Source of the DNA: Topomyia yanbarensis
Taxonomy: Eukaryota; Arthropoda; Insecta; Diptera; Culicidae
Reading direction: 5' to 3'
Assembly: GCF_030247195.1 (NCBI RefSeq)
Contig: NC_080671.1
Location: 1,578,501 to 1,642,500, forward strand
Length of the DNA: 64,000 nucleotides
The translations under genes and the position numbers were made by a program. Positions within the stretch are counted from its first letter, which is position 1. Every line of letters begins with the position of its first letter. The notes below the pieces were generated by a model. It searched no databases, had not been told where the DNA came from, and saw only the letters and a list, made by a program, of their open reading frames with translations. Positions 40,401-45,797 of this stretch are shown one piece after another.

Positions 40401-43026
40401 TAAATTTTTTGTGTTAAAAACTTAGTTGTCTTAAAATAGCTCTAACTCAAAAAATATACTTTATATTCCAAATTTTTTGGATCCATTTGATAGGTGAGAA
40501 AATTTTCCACAAAAAATGTCCTCAAATGTTTCAGCTAATGAGGTTAAGTAACTTTTTCACAGTAATTTATTTAAAATTTAACAATTTTGATAGATTTTTC
40601 GTCCATTTCGCGAAAACCTTTATAGTTAACACCACCATTTTAATAATTCAAATTTTTAGTCTTGAAGAGTTGCATAATTTGTTCCTTGACATGATACAAT
40701 TATCTTTTCTTGTTGTCATGTGTTTGGGTTATTGAACTTGGATATTTTTATCTCATTTTCACTTATACTAGCTCTTATTGAAAAAGTATGGCACGTATTG
40801 TACCTTTTCTTATTTTTATTCGAAAGCCAGGAAAATCTTGCATAGAAAAGGGTATAAATACCTTTCAGTTAAGTGAATTTAGTATTATTTTAGAAGTTAA
40901 TTAGTTTAAAGTTAGTGTTATTATTAGCATTTTCGTTATTTTCTTAAAATAGTAAATAAGAAACAGCACCATTATTATCATGGAATTAATGCATCTCAGC
41001 AAATTCTACAATTTTTTCTTTGGCTCCATTCAATTATCTCTTTTAGTTTCGAAGCAAAATCATTTTTATCACCTCGTTTCATATGCAAAAACAACGATTT
41101 CGAATTCACTACATCTGTGATGAACTCAATTATTAAATTGCAGCGAAATGAGAAGTGATAGGCATAAAGTGTCAAATAACAAGTTGTAGAGAATATTAAG
41201 GGGCACCAAATGAACAATAGTAATGATAAATATAGTTGATTAATAATTATAATAATTACAAAACTCTCCAAAAACACTAATTTTGAGTTATTTTACTAGT
41301 AAAAAGTCATTTAGTACACTTAACTAAAAGATATCTGTACATACATCGAAAAGAAATTATCTCAACTTTCCGATGAAGCCCTGGTAATAACGATATAAAG
41401 CATATTTTTTCAGATTAAAGTCTTTTAAACACTTGCAGGTCGATTACAGGAAAAATTTAGAAGCGAAATTACAAGGAAACGAGAAGAGATAGGAATATCA
41501 TGTTGAAGAACAAATTATAAATCGTCCTCAAGCCCATCTTTTGGATAAAAGATATTGCTATAATCATAATTCATTATTTTAAGAAAATTAACAAAAACCT
41601 CATCAAAAACATCAACTTTGAACTACTTTACAACTGACAGGTAATTAAAACTAATTAACTGAAAGATATGAGAACACCATTTAATAGAAAATTTTCTCAT
41701 CTTTCCAATGGAACTAAAAGATTTAAAATAAGAGGTATACTTTTCGAGTTAGAGGTGTTTTAAGATAAATAAGTTTTTTACATAAAAAGTTCAATAACTC
41801 TGTAACGGTTGAGATTTAATGGTAAGCGTAGTTTTTTCTACAAATATGACAGTTAATCACCCCTCGAGAGATTCTTAATCATGAACCAAACACCCTTTAT
41901 ACTATATTTCTTCATACGGAGAAAAGTTTGGAGAAAAACCAACTTTTCTCCAATCAAAAGAAAAATGGGTGAAACCATTTTTGCGTCTGAACGTAACAAA
42001 TTTAGTTACAGATTTTATGGACTCAAAAATTGCTTAACCAAATTTTCTCCTTAAGAAGACAGCCCCGCCCCCACCTGGCGCCAACTTAGTTCTGTCACTA
42101 AGTTAGTGTCGGATTCTGATGAGACGAAGTCGAAACGCAAATTCCACAACTAATTTATAAAATGTGTATGAAAGTAGTTATAGTAATAGTAATCAGTATT
42201 ATTGAAATTCGTAATCAAGTGATATACTTGAATTTATTCTGTTTGGTGACAAAATCAAAAAATTCAATAAAAAGCGACATGGATCAGACATAATTAACAT
42301 CGCACTTAACGAGCAACTAATCTCTGAAATCCGACACCTTTAGAATAAAATAAATCTGGCATCACTGGTTGAAAGCAATAGGAGAAATACAGATTCTTCT
42401 GTAGCGATTTTAAGGTACTTACCAGGAGGACTAATTGAACTAGTACATAGGGTGATACAAAGAAGCAGTACAAACGATGAGACCAGCCAGTTTAACGCCG
42501 CCGCACTGCAACTGTAGTGTTCGCTTAATTTGTTGGTGCTAAGACTAAAATTCCTCCGCCGCGCCGCTAGTGCCTTTTCGATACTGCTATTCGCTTCTCT
42601 AGTGTTTATGCTAGTGTAAGTACTACCGTTGAAACTACTATTATAACTACTACCGACACTGTAGTGGTTAAAGATGTTGCTATTATTTGTATTTTTGCTA
42701 ACTGATTTTGTTTTAGAATCTGTTGTTGTTGTTGCAGCTGCTGCCGCTGCCGCTGTTGCTTGTTTCTTCTTGATGAAGATTGTTGCGTTTAGACTCCGCC
42801 GCACCTTGGCATTGTGAAAGCTGGACACGTGCCGATAGTTGGTCTGCTGACTGTTACTGCTGACCGTGGGTACAGGAATTTCCCGGGCTGTTGCGATGCC
42901 ACCGGAAGCCGTGGCTGTGCCGCCTGTGGTTGCGGCTGGCGCTGATGCTGTTGCTGTGGTTAACGATTGCGACCGGCTCAATGCCTGACACCACCGGAAA
43001 GCCCCAGGGTCCACGCACACGCCCAT
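7064..43026 (-). CDS. tutl: turtle (IGSF9-type Ig/FN3 adhesion protein), 8 coding exons, 3' end open
   Basis: Joining 42423-43026, 29633-29760, 26826-27108, 17381-17622, 9118-9388, 8203-9057, 7968-8048 and 7064-7477 on the minus strand gives 2878 bases, 959 codons plus one base, with every junction GT-AG and in phase. Order of domains: low-complexity N-terminus (1-177), hydrophobic signal-like stretch (178-197), Ig1 (about 204-325), Ig2 (328-415), Ig3 (420-509), Ig4 (511-604), Ig5 (606-697), FN3 (701-794), linker, FN3 (825-915), membrane helix (924-946), basic stop-transfer KICNKRKRRKQEK. The family acts at the neuronal surface in axon and dendrite patterning and tiling. Identification rests on strong resemblance to remembered Drosophila Turtle, including the start MGVC and GQEIPIYIWYESYP-type Ig1 text. 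The last donor (phase 1) implies further cytoplasmic exons left of base 1. Introns are about 12.7, 2.5, 9.2, 8.0, 0.06, 0.15 and 0.49 kb. Confidence 0.93.
7968..8048 (-). CDS. tutl: tutl small linker exon (possible cassette)
   Basis: Not visible as a separate open reading frame; found by looking for the missing linker between the two FN3 exons. Acceptor ctcaaaag|ATGTCC and donor TTGG|gtaaga bound 81 bases, phase 1 at both ends, encoding 26 full codons (VQKPKKVSTTTAAPNEKEF then KHASDDL). Because it is symmetrical, skipping it also leaves the frame intact. The acceptor has a weak pyrimidine tract. Inference from splice phase and position only. Confidence 0.6.
8203..9057 (-). CDS. tutl: tutl exon: Ig4, Ig5 and first FN3
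   Basis: Acceptor attcttcag|ATCCTGCC, donor TTAG|gtgagt. The 284 codons hold Ig4 (VVQCYIK to YTCTPYN), Ig5 (VEMHCDA to YYQCVASN) and a complete FN3 beginning QPHAPYNLSGS and ending KVITIRTL, with the FN3 Trp in LSWMPGYSGG. It is the largest coding exon of the gene. Confidence 0.93.
9118..9388 (-). CDS. tutl: tutl exon: Ig3
   Basis: Acceptor cgccgcag|GTGCCG, donor GAGT|gtaagt. It encodes a whole Ig3 from VPPTNQTKLEGEKV to SASAFLNIE with cysteines in FTCEAK and YTCEVS. It is separated from the next exon by only 60 bases of intron, which the open reading frame crosses; splicing restores Tyr-Pro at the join, as in the family. Confidence 0.9.
9389..10970. other. tutl intron, left part: no gene except a tRNA-like segment
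   Basis: Intron between Ig3 and Ig2 exons. Short frames only. A tRNA-like segment lies at 10315-10387. Many TTAAGCAGC/CTTTAA words at 10560-10665 form local repeats. Confidence 0.5.
10315..10387 (-). repeat. tRNA-like segment, probably a SINE head or tRNA pseudogene
   Basis: On the minus strand a perfect B box GGTTCAAATCC lies at 10335-10325 inside a 5-bp stem GCAGG/CCTGC. Seven bases CCCAGGG and CTCTGGG, 73 bases apart end to end, can pair like an acceptor stem with one G-U. The D and anticodon arms do not form properly, so a functional tRNA is unlikely. Confidence 0.45.
10970..12440. mobile_element. Long terminal-inverted-repeat element with internal direct repeats
   Basis: The left arm (about 10970-11375) and right arm (about 12035-12440) are inverted copies; for instance the block around 11223-11345 is mirrored closely at 12050-12190. 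The outer 100 bases match less well. Between the arms, 11465-11700 and 11780-12010 are direct copies of each other at roughly 70% by eye. No transposase frame is present. It is a non-autonomous foldback-like element inside a tutl intron. Edges are approximate. Confidence 0.75.
12441..12884. other. Intron sequence with a dispersed-repeat end
   Basis: Mostly unassigned. The words TAGCAGAAGACAAAG near 12661 recur at 58105 beside another inverted-repeat element, and a related GTAGCAGACAAAGGG is at 39896, so a worn copy of that family may lie here. Confidence 0.35.
12885..13310 (-). pseudogene. LINE reverse-transcriptase relic (minus strand)
   Basis: The frame 13306-13088 shows a decayed RT pattern: a QG(S)YLG..MFLLFF block followed by a DDP/SKIF-like catalytic region (SCTDDPKIFRFIR). 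The piece continues to about 12885, ending at TATGGTCACC. The same sequence, better described as a family, occurs on the plus strand at 55080-55395 with the same outer end. Broken, no intact frame. Confidence 0.65.
13330..14040 (+). pseudogene. LINE RNase H and C-terminal relic (LOA/Loner-like)
   Basis: The start YMDGSKMG resembles an RNase H first strand, AEVYAIHTC and IFSDSQVALLAL match the next two RNase H motifs, and 13750-14040 carries a Cys/His tail CRFCNYEPESSEHILCHC typical of LINE ORF2 ends. Stops near 13394 and 13704 and lost text between them break it. RNase H after RT is found in the I, LOA and related clades. The start abuts the oppositely oriented RT relic. Confidence 0.7.
14041..15008. 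other. tutl intron, nothing recognised
   Basis: Short frames only. A run of ATTCATTC/GAATGAAA words at 14925-15010 is locally repetitive. Confidence 0.4.
15009..15525. mobile_element. MITE with TTAA borders (piggyBac-like)
   Basis: The left edge reads TTAA then CCCATTCATGCCCA; the right edge, reversed, reads TTAA then ACCTTTTCATGCCCA. TTAA duplications with CCC-type ends are the mark of piggyBac elements. The 510-base interior has no transposase frame. Confidence 0.6.
15526..17380. other. tutl intron, one microsatellite, no gene
   Basis: Unassigned intron between the TTAA MITE and the Ig2 exon. It includes the CA repeat listed separately. Frames are short and lack family likeness. Confidence 0.5.
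16566..16593. repeat. (CA)n microsatellite
   Basis: About 13 uninterrupted CA units. A likely length-variable marker. Confidence 0.95.
17381..17622 (-). CDS. tutl: tutl exon: body of Ig2
   Basis: Acceptor ctctttcag|GC at 17623, donor ATG|gtaaaa at 17380. Two bases complete a Gly codon, followed by 80 codons starting DSIILNCQADGTP and including the Ig2 end DIGDYTCIARNGEGQ and IIAGGAVIM. Both Ig cysteines and the tryptophan (ILWYKD) are present. Confidence 0.92.
17623..18309. other. tutl intron, nothing recognised
   Basis: Sequence just upstream of the Ig2 exon on the minus strand. No repeats or frames of note. Confidence 0.4.
18310..18895. repeat. Cluster of GGGGAGA-n-GCCGCAC motifs in both orientations
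   Basis: Related 16-17 base words occur at 18331 (GGGGAGAGATCCCGCAC), 18511 (GGGTGAGACGCCGCAC) and 18864 (GGGGAGACATGCCGCAC), plus an inverted copy near 18818-18832 (GCGGCATCTCACCC). The first and last are both preceded by CAATT/AAATT text. It may be an old foldback element whose right edge was used or cut by the adjoining retrotransposon. Confidence 0.55.
18938..20136 (+). pseudogene. BEL/Pao reverse transcriptase and RNase H, decayed
   Basis: The RT start (KIRVVWDAAA) and the DIRQMFHQ and RFLWR motifs lie in one frame to about 19255. The catalytic YVDDYLDS lies in another frame from 19282. The stretch normally found between these, including the FGA..SP.SAQ-type block, is missing, so roughly 40 residues seem deleted. 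RNase H features (VFVDASEMAY and WTDSTTVLSWL) lie at about 19845-20100. A stop at 20134-20136 ends the frame. Confidence 0.85.
20163..21830 (+). pseudogene. BEL/Pao integrase region, frame-broken
   Basis: The linker after RNase H (KLNIADQATKW) restarts at 20163. The His/Cys zinc-binding block is readable at about 20785-20900 in a second frame. The integrase core then runs open from 20937 to 21830 with its first Asp (LDCFGPL), second Asp (YSDNGTNFRGA) and Glu (GGVWERKVRSLKEAF) present, followed by the PLVEGDLVIVVDE C-terminal fold. So the catalytic core is intact in text but cut off from an intact start. Confidence 0.85.
21850..22600 (+). repeat. Probable 3' LTR of the BEL/Pao copy
   Basis: It begins TGTTATCTCACG directly after a purine tract and follows the pol stop by 20 bases. 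AATAAA is present near 22271 and TAAATAAATT near 22576. No 5' LTR is in the window to compare with, so the right end is a guess. Confidence 0.5.
22870..23230 (+). mobile_element. RTE-like LINE 5' fragment
   Basis: The segment starts with a GC-rich leader (ACTCCTATCCCTACCTCCCCG) and holds CGACGAAATAAGGACTTCGA and GGAACATGGAACTGCACGTC, which read like the start of the endonuclease domain (a GTWN-type motif). It breaks off into unrelated sequence near 23215. The clade call is from memory of mosquito RTE 5' ends. Confidence 0.5.
23473..23491. repeat. (TA)n microsatellite
   Basis: About nine TA units. Confidence 0.85.
23605..23745 (+). mobile_element. tRNA-derived SINE, 3' part (Feilai-like)
   Basis: A pol III B box GGTTCAATTCC lies at 23631-23641, followed by CAACTCCGCACATAGGGTTAGAG and TTCTAAAGAGATTTTTCGAACC text that I associate with Aedes tRNA-type SINEs. 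The A box upstream is not clear, so the head is worn or lost. Confidence 0.6.
23746..25382. other. tutl intron, no gene recognised
   Basis: Frames of 60-120 codons exist but show no motif or repeat likeness. One, 24821-25072, is hydrophobic because the DNA is T-rich. Confidence 0.4.
25383..25721 (-). pseudogene. Possible LINE ORF1 (gag-like) fragment
   Basis: The frame reads with a KVCSKIPLPQLRVKCESQN opening and a VVLITFNSRTEAESFV and YGKVRTKTPVYI core, which looks like the RRM-type part of a non-LTR retrotransposon ORF1. It diverges after that and has no zinc knuckles. A possible continuation of such an ORF1 (VPVYAEENAIELRLHDL) is seen at 55920 on the other strand. Recognition is by pattern only. 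Confidence 0.35.
25722..26330. other. tutl intron, nothing recognised
   Basis: AT-rich, short frames. Confidence 0.4.
26331..26404. repeat. Dispersed repeat, copy 1
   Basis: About 74 bases around GTGTCGGATTCTGATGAGAC are nearly identical to 42085-42157, same orientation. Nearby are TTTCTCCTTTATGGAGAAAA words similar to those near 41930-42055. Confidence 0.8.
26405..26825. other. tutl intron next to the Ig1/Ig2 exon
   Basis: Nothing recognised apart from TCTCC/GGAGA words near 26450-26510. Confidence 0.4.
26826..27108 (-). CDS. tutl: tutl exon: rest of Ig1, start of Ig2
   Basis: Acceptor cactcattcag|GGTCAG, donor TTAG|gtaggt, 94 codons plus one base. The text holds the Ig1 C-terminal hallmark DQGWYECKV and the Ig1-Ig2 linker APPRFSVTPEDIIYVNL. 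The open frame reads on upstream to 27339, but that part has no family likeness and lies before the acceptor. Confidence 0.92.
27109..29632. other. tutl intron of 2.5 kb, no element recognised
   Basis: The intron between the two Ig1 exons. It contains a TG-rich stretch at its 5'-acceptor side (27113-27155) and a T-rich tract near 29530-29570. Open frames in 27767-28780 overlap each other on both strands without family likeness. Confidence 0.5.
29633..29760 (-). CDS. tutl: tutl exon: start of Ig1
   Basis: Acceptor ctttcag|CACCCC at 29761, donor ACG|gtacgc at 29632. It encodes 42 full codons from PQDAVHITAILG to WEKKVSET and includes the first Ig cysteine (FNCHVEF). A stronger-looking donor, AAG|gtgagc, lies twelve bases earlier; the later one was chosen because it keeps VSET, which precedes the Gly of the next exon in the family. 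Use of the earlier donor would remove four residues in frame, so alternative donor use is possible. Confidence 0.9.
29761..32329. other. tutl first intron, right part, no gene
   Basis: Start of the 12.7-kb intron. Repeated GGTATTAATA/ATACCT words at 31165-31330 hint at an old repeat. No convincing frame. Confidence 0.4.
32330..32640. repeat. Aedes-type dispersed repeat
   Basis: The text TTTTTGCCTTTCTCATATAA, AGGCTATGCAATCACTGCA and CCCGGAGGGCAGAGTGTCAT followed by GTTCGTCGAGATCTGTGTGT is one I know as very common in Aedes genomes. It is non-coding. The extent of this copy is estimated. Confidence 0.6.
32641..33261. other. Intron with a C-rich tract
   Basis: A strongly strand-biased C-rich segment (32975-33160, many CCCCAC and CCTTCA words) lies between AT-rich stretches. 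No gene seen. Confidence 0.4.
33262..33370. repeat. Dispersed repeat family member (inverted relative to 39965-40085)
   Basis: CTAATTAGCAAGGGACTAGAA, AGAGCTATAGTACTCAAGGA and GTTGAAGGTAGAAAGTTTAG match the reverse complement of 39965-40085 with changes. The arms at 57646-57722 and 58202-58279 belong to the same wider family. Confidence 0.65.
34475..35113 (+). pseudogene. LINE reverse transcriptase relic (R1/LOA group)
   Basis: An open frame holds RT motifs in order: LGVLLDIEGAW (motif A, second Asp lost), a degraded GCPQGGVLSPLLWNL-like motif (CSEANVLSSLLWNL) and FADDHQLL (catalytic DD). It then reads EQWCRQVNLSVKRNK, the usual thumb start. Domain B residues are lost and the ends do not continue, so it is a fragment. 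A clade call cannot be firm without alignment. Confidence 0.75.
35150..35940 (+). pseudogene. Relic of a second LINE family, copy 1 (RLE-type?)
   Basis: Parts of this stretch match 50110-50790 in order: AGTAGGACACTCAATCGTAACGG with 50108, and GACCTAAAGTTTCAGCGTCATC with 50448. The end, GCAACCGTATGCCGACAAG to CAAGCGAGGTGAAC, matches 52353-52405. The three pieces read as successive parts of one ORF2. No open frame survives. Confidence 0.6.
35941..36810. other. tutl first intron, nothing recognised
   Basis: Frames up to 165 codons on the minus strand (35697-36194) lack any motif. It precedes the ITmD37E transposon. Confidence 0.35.
36819..36839. repeat. Left terminal inverted repeat of ITmD37E
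   Basis: Pairs with 38025-38045 with two mismatches. Confidence 0.85.
36962..37927 (+). CDS. ITmD37E transposase, apparently intact
   Basis: The frame has a possible start at 36914, but 36962 (AAAATGGAGG) is the better start, giving 321 residues. The N-terminal half has a helix-turn-helix (HWQLGKMLNIHHSTVSRML), a GRKPGPENKK hook-like link and a second helix-turn-helix (SNRDLAKKIGKSQSYIQ). The catalytic part shows the first Asp in MDDETYIKAD, the second in FWPDLASCHY and the Glu in RPVEQYW, with exactly 37 residues between the second Asp and Glu. This spacing defines the D37E family. The enzyme cuts and pastes DNA between its inverted ends. No stop or frameshift is visible, so it could still be functional or recently so. 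Confidence 0.92.
   Translation: MEVNQRESRKQIYSNHLEFPDLSHWQLGKMLNIHHSTVSRMLKRFQDRLTLDHGKGAGRKPGPENKKTEGKVKRMIKANPNVSNRDLAKKIGKSQSYIQNAKKRAGLLTYKVQNFPNRDERQQSTAKTRARKLYEKMLTKYGCCVMDDETYIKADFKQIPGLEFFTGKSKFYMDDKFKKKKMSKFASKYLIWQAICSCGLRSEPFVTKGTVNGAIYKSESLEKRLLPFLQQHDEAPLFWPDLASCHYSKSLLEWYEANSVHFVPKDMNPPNCPELRPVEQYWAIMKRELRKSKKVPDDTVKTLMEGIKRKCVQFYTQGSID
38025..38045. repeat. Right terminal inverted repeat of ITmD37E
   Basis: Inverted match of 36819-36839; 98 bases downstream of the transposase stop. Confidence 0.85.
38046..38118. repeat. Short tandem repeat TCTCGTTTACGCGAAATAGC
   Basis: Three imperfect copies of a unit built on CGTTTACGCGAAAT fill the gap between the transposon and the next MITE. 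Confidence 0.8.
38123..38481. mobile_element. MITE with (C/T)ACAC(C/T)CAGCCAAA ends
   Basis: The left end TACACTCAGCCAAAAAATACAG is mirrored by CTGTATGATTTGGCTGGGTGTA at the right, followed inwards by CATAAG words on both sides. The interior repeats CTTATG/CATAAG many times, and there is no coding frame. Confidence 0.75.
38572..39552. mobile_element. Long-inverted-repeat element (arms ~127 bp)
   Basis: Arms 38572-38698 and 39425-39552 are inverted copies with few differences; shared words include AAGACAAAACTGTTTGCG, TATATAGTATCTTCGGCAAA and TATATTAGTTGAATTAGGGTG. The 730-base interior has no transposase and looks weakly self-similar (AGAACTTTGCATGGCGAAG against its inverse near 39150). It is non-autonomous. 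Confidence 0.85.
39893..40085. repeat. Dispersed repeat family member
   Basis: CTTTCCTAAACTTTCTTCC, CTTGAGTACTTTGGCTCTTAG and CTTGCTAATTGAATGTCATT match 33262-33370 inverted and, more distantly, the right arm at 58202-58279. Confidence 0.65.
40291..41897. mobile_element. Long-TIR element with TA borders and internal direct repeats
   Basis: The left end CAGGGTGTTTGGTTCATGG and the right end (reversed AAGGGTGTTTGGTTCATGA) are each flanked by TA (40289-40290 and 41898-41899), as for Tc1/mariner targets. The inverted arms run about 230 bases (40291-40520 and 41670-41897). Inside, about 41140-41400 and 41460-41720 are direct copies of each other. No transposase frame. Same plan as the 10970-12440 element, different sequence. 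Confidence 0.82.
42085..42157. repeat. Dispersed repeat, copy 2
   Basis: Nearly identical to 26331-26404 in the same orientation. Confidence 0.8.
42423..43026 (-). CDS. tutl: tutl first coding exon (start codon, signal-like segment)
   Basis: The start codon is at 43026-43024 and the first residues, MGVCVDPGAFRWCQALS, match the remembered Drosophila Turtle start, which is why this start was chosen. The exon has an Ala run, Thr/Ser/Asn-rich low complexity and then a hydrophobic stretch WLVSSFVLLLCITLC at about residues 180-194, just before the first Ig domain. It ends CCTCCTG|gtaagt, phase 1, completed by CA of the next exon. The signal-like segment lies nearly 180 residues in, so either the protein is made with a long leader or a downstream start is also used. 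The open frame continues past the donor to 42340 but that part is intron. Confidence 0.88.
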
Positions 43027-43260
43027 GCCTCTGATCCCATAGTCACTATGCTAACGTATCGTCGTCATTGTACTCTCTTTCTTGCTCTCTCTCTCTTTCT
43101 CTTTCTATCTTTCTCTGTCTATCACTGGTGGCGTGCAGTATTGGTTGGTGCGAGGGTCACCTGTTGACGAAAGAGAAGGAAAATGGGAGTGAGAAAAATG
43201 GAAAACCAATTAACACCGCGCTGCAGATGATGATGATGATGATGATGATGAAAAGCGCAT
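43027..43260 (-). promoter_or_regulatory. tutl: tutl 5' leader with uORF and purine-rich tract
   Basis: Read on the minus strand, the 200 bases before the start codon carry a GAGA-rich tract (43080-43122), a (GAT)8 run at 43226-43250 and no obvious 3' splice site. A five-codon upstream frame (ATGACGACGATACGTTAG) and an overlapping out-of-frame ATG (ATGGGATCAGAGG) lie just before the start. These could lower or tune translation; that is inference. Confidence 0.4.
43226..43250. repeat. (GAT)8 microsatellite
   Basis: Uninterrupted trinucleotide run. Confidence 0.95.
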
Positions 43261-45509
43261 ACTATAAAACATCAGGTTAATGGGTGTAGTTAGCTTATTT
43301 TTATGGCTACTAAAATTCCGTCAACGACTAAAAAGACGCACAAGGCACAACGGGTAGGTTTTCCAGTGATGATCCGAGAACAACAAATAAATTAATGCTC
43401 TAGCAGAAAGAAAGCCGAATGAAGGCGAGCAAGCGGTTTTTTAACGATCATTGGACTGTAATTGCAGGTGTAAAAGTTTTCAAGATCATCCAGTGTAGTT
43501 ACACGCGCGTTCTAACCGGTAGGTACCGTTGCAAACCCATAACGGACAGATGTGGTTCTGTCAGATGACGGCGAATAACGACTGAGACAAACGATGAATA
43601 ACTGATCTTGTTGTAATTGAGAACATTTTACTTCTTTGTGTGTAATGTAGCAAATGATCTCCGTTACGCTGGGACCATTCACGAATTATGTTACGAAATT
43701 ACCTAGAATTTACTTCCTCTATCCTCCATACCAATTATTGTCACATTTTTTCTACCCCCCAAATATGTGACATAATTTATCAACGGTTCCTTAGTTTTTT
43801 TTAATAACACACAAATCTTCATAACTAATGGAAACCAGCGTCTGTTCCTTTGAAAGGGATTGATTTCCTAAAAGTCCTGTCCGTCAAATGCAAGAACGAT
43901 GAAAAGTCGGGTTCGCACCGAACACTGCGAGGGCATAAATCATGCTTGAATTGACACGAACCCGTCCGTCAACAGCACGTTCCGTATGAAATTTCCGCAC
44001 CAAAACGGCCAATTTCCATTTTCACGTTTCACTGCGGCACAACGACAGCCCTTGACCGTAACGTGGCACCTTGACAATAATTAATCACGGCACCTTCTAT
44101 TCGTACGGTACGGTACAAATATATAGTTAACCAAAGTTGAACAATGAACGTGTATTACACATTCATCACGTGACCACGTCAGACGATTCATTTTTCTTCG
44201 GGTTGGGAAAACAAAGTCCCTTTTCTGCAGAAAGAGAGAGAGAAAGACTGGTGACGTCAATCTATTCTGGAAGGACAGCAAACTGGTTCACCTGGCCTAC
44301 TTTTCGTACCGTTCCTAATGGTGTTTTAACAATGATTTGTACTGTTCACGCAGTGGCATTGGCGTGCGGAAAACAATTTAACCTGTTTACCGTGTAGCTT
44401 TCTTTGACGTTTTTCGTTTTTTTCCGCAACCTGTAGTAAACAGATGGTAGGCTAGGGGAGTTACTGTCGTTACAATGCTGAATGAGCAAAGTTGTAAAGT
44501 ACAAAGAGCCATTGTTTCGAGTTGAGTACATAGTAAATGTTTTCTTCGGGTTTCAGCACTCAATAATAATTATATTTTGAATTCCTTTTCTTTGATGTGT
44601 ATACGGGAATAACTATTCGCAATACCGATAAAATCGAAAAACAGGTGCTTCACAAGTACCTTAGTAATTTGTATTTTTTATCGTTGAAAGCAACATCCTG
44701 TTTTTTCATGTTCGCTCGAACCCATCACGTCATAATGTGGTTTTCGTCCAATTTTTGCTTTACCCCAGTTAGGATTACCGAGAGAATGCATTTGCATAAC
44801 GTGTATCCGTAGGAAGGTGCCAACATCGGAGAACCAGCCAAAGTGTAACCGAGACTGTATCACGTCATATCCCCCGCTCCCCTTCCCAATCGGATTAGGT
44901 GAAGCAGAAAGTTCTTACCAGGGGCGAACATTTTGCAGATGTCGCATAGAAAAAAGTAAGACCACCGAGTGCGGGTCAATATGGAAAAGGATATTTTTAC
45001 ATGAATATATGTGGTCGTATAAGTTTTTTATCACCTATCTTCGCTGTACTGCGCTGCTGTCGCATCCTCATCTGCCTGCTATTGAGCTGCTGTTGGCTGG
45101 ATGCTCCTGCACATACATTAGTTTTTTTACAAGATGATTCATTATAATAGTCTTGAAACAGCTTCCAGGGCTTTTTTTGTTATCAGGATAAGGATTCCTG
45201 TATTAAATACTGCATATTTCTTGATAGTGAACAGTGCCGTACAGCGCTGGGCGTCCTGCAATAGCGAACAACAGTTGCGCTGAAAGAGAAATGAGAATGT
45301 AGGCAGAACAATTTCAGCCGCAGAAAAGGTAGGCATTTTGCATCCTTGCCAGCACACGTGCCGCTATTGAAAAGCTATTGGCTATTGGCATACAGAGTCG
45401 GCAAAAGATCGGCGAAATTGTCGTCATGTGCTGCGATCATTGCACTTACTGAGCTTCGCGTGTAGGGAGCTCACCAGCTGACGAACTCGACACACTAGAA
45501 CAGCAATAG
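43261..45509. other. Upstream flank of tutl start, includes a small MITE
   Basis: Mostly unassigned. A TATATAT word near 44117-44126 (CTATATATTT on the minus strand) could be a promoter element for tutl, but there is no supporting downstream signal. GGGACC-type MITE ends are at 43673-43792. Confidence 0.35.
43673..43792. mobile_element. Small MITE, GGGACCATTCA type
   Basis: The left end GGGACCATTCACGAATTATGTTACG faces a reversed right end GGAACCGTTGATAAATTATGTCAC. The sequence resembles the MITE at 59847-60137. Confidence 0.55.
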
Positions 45510-45749
45510 AGTGTCTTATCAAAATGGCCGAGGCGATACACTTCTACGACCAAATCAGCGAAGGTCTACCGGATATCGGCGATGTCACTAGCTTTTGGGC
45601 CAATATTTGAGAGACCCCCGTTCAACGTTTCTAAGATTGAAAGAATTGGTAGCAAACATGACCTTGATCGAATCATAAATAATTACATAAGTGCAAAATC
45701 TGCCTCTTCTTCACCACAACAATCTGCCCCTAAGCGAAAACGAAATTAA
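45510..45749 (+). pseudogene. LINE ORF1 C-terminal remnant
   Basis: An 80-codon frame closed upstream by a stop at 45507 has a clear C-terminus: FERPPFNVSKIERIGSKHDL, INNYISAKS and a basic end PKRKRN before the stop at 45747-45749. ORF2 starts 48 bases later, normal for a bicistronic LINE. The upstream part (45510-45600) may be foreign flank. Basic tails of ORF1 proteins bind RNA or direct nuclear entry. Confidence 0.5.
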
Positions 45750-45797
45750 GAATTGTAGTTAACAATCCAGCATAAAACTTGAATTCATGCATATCCA

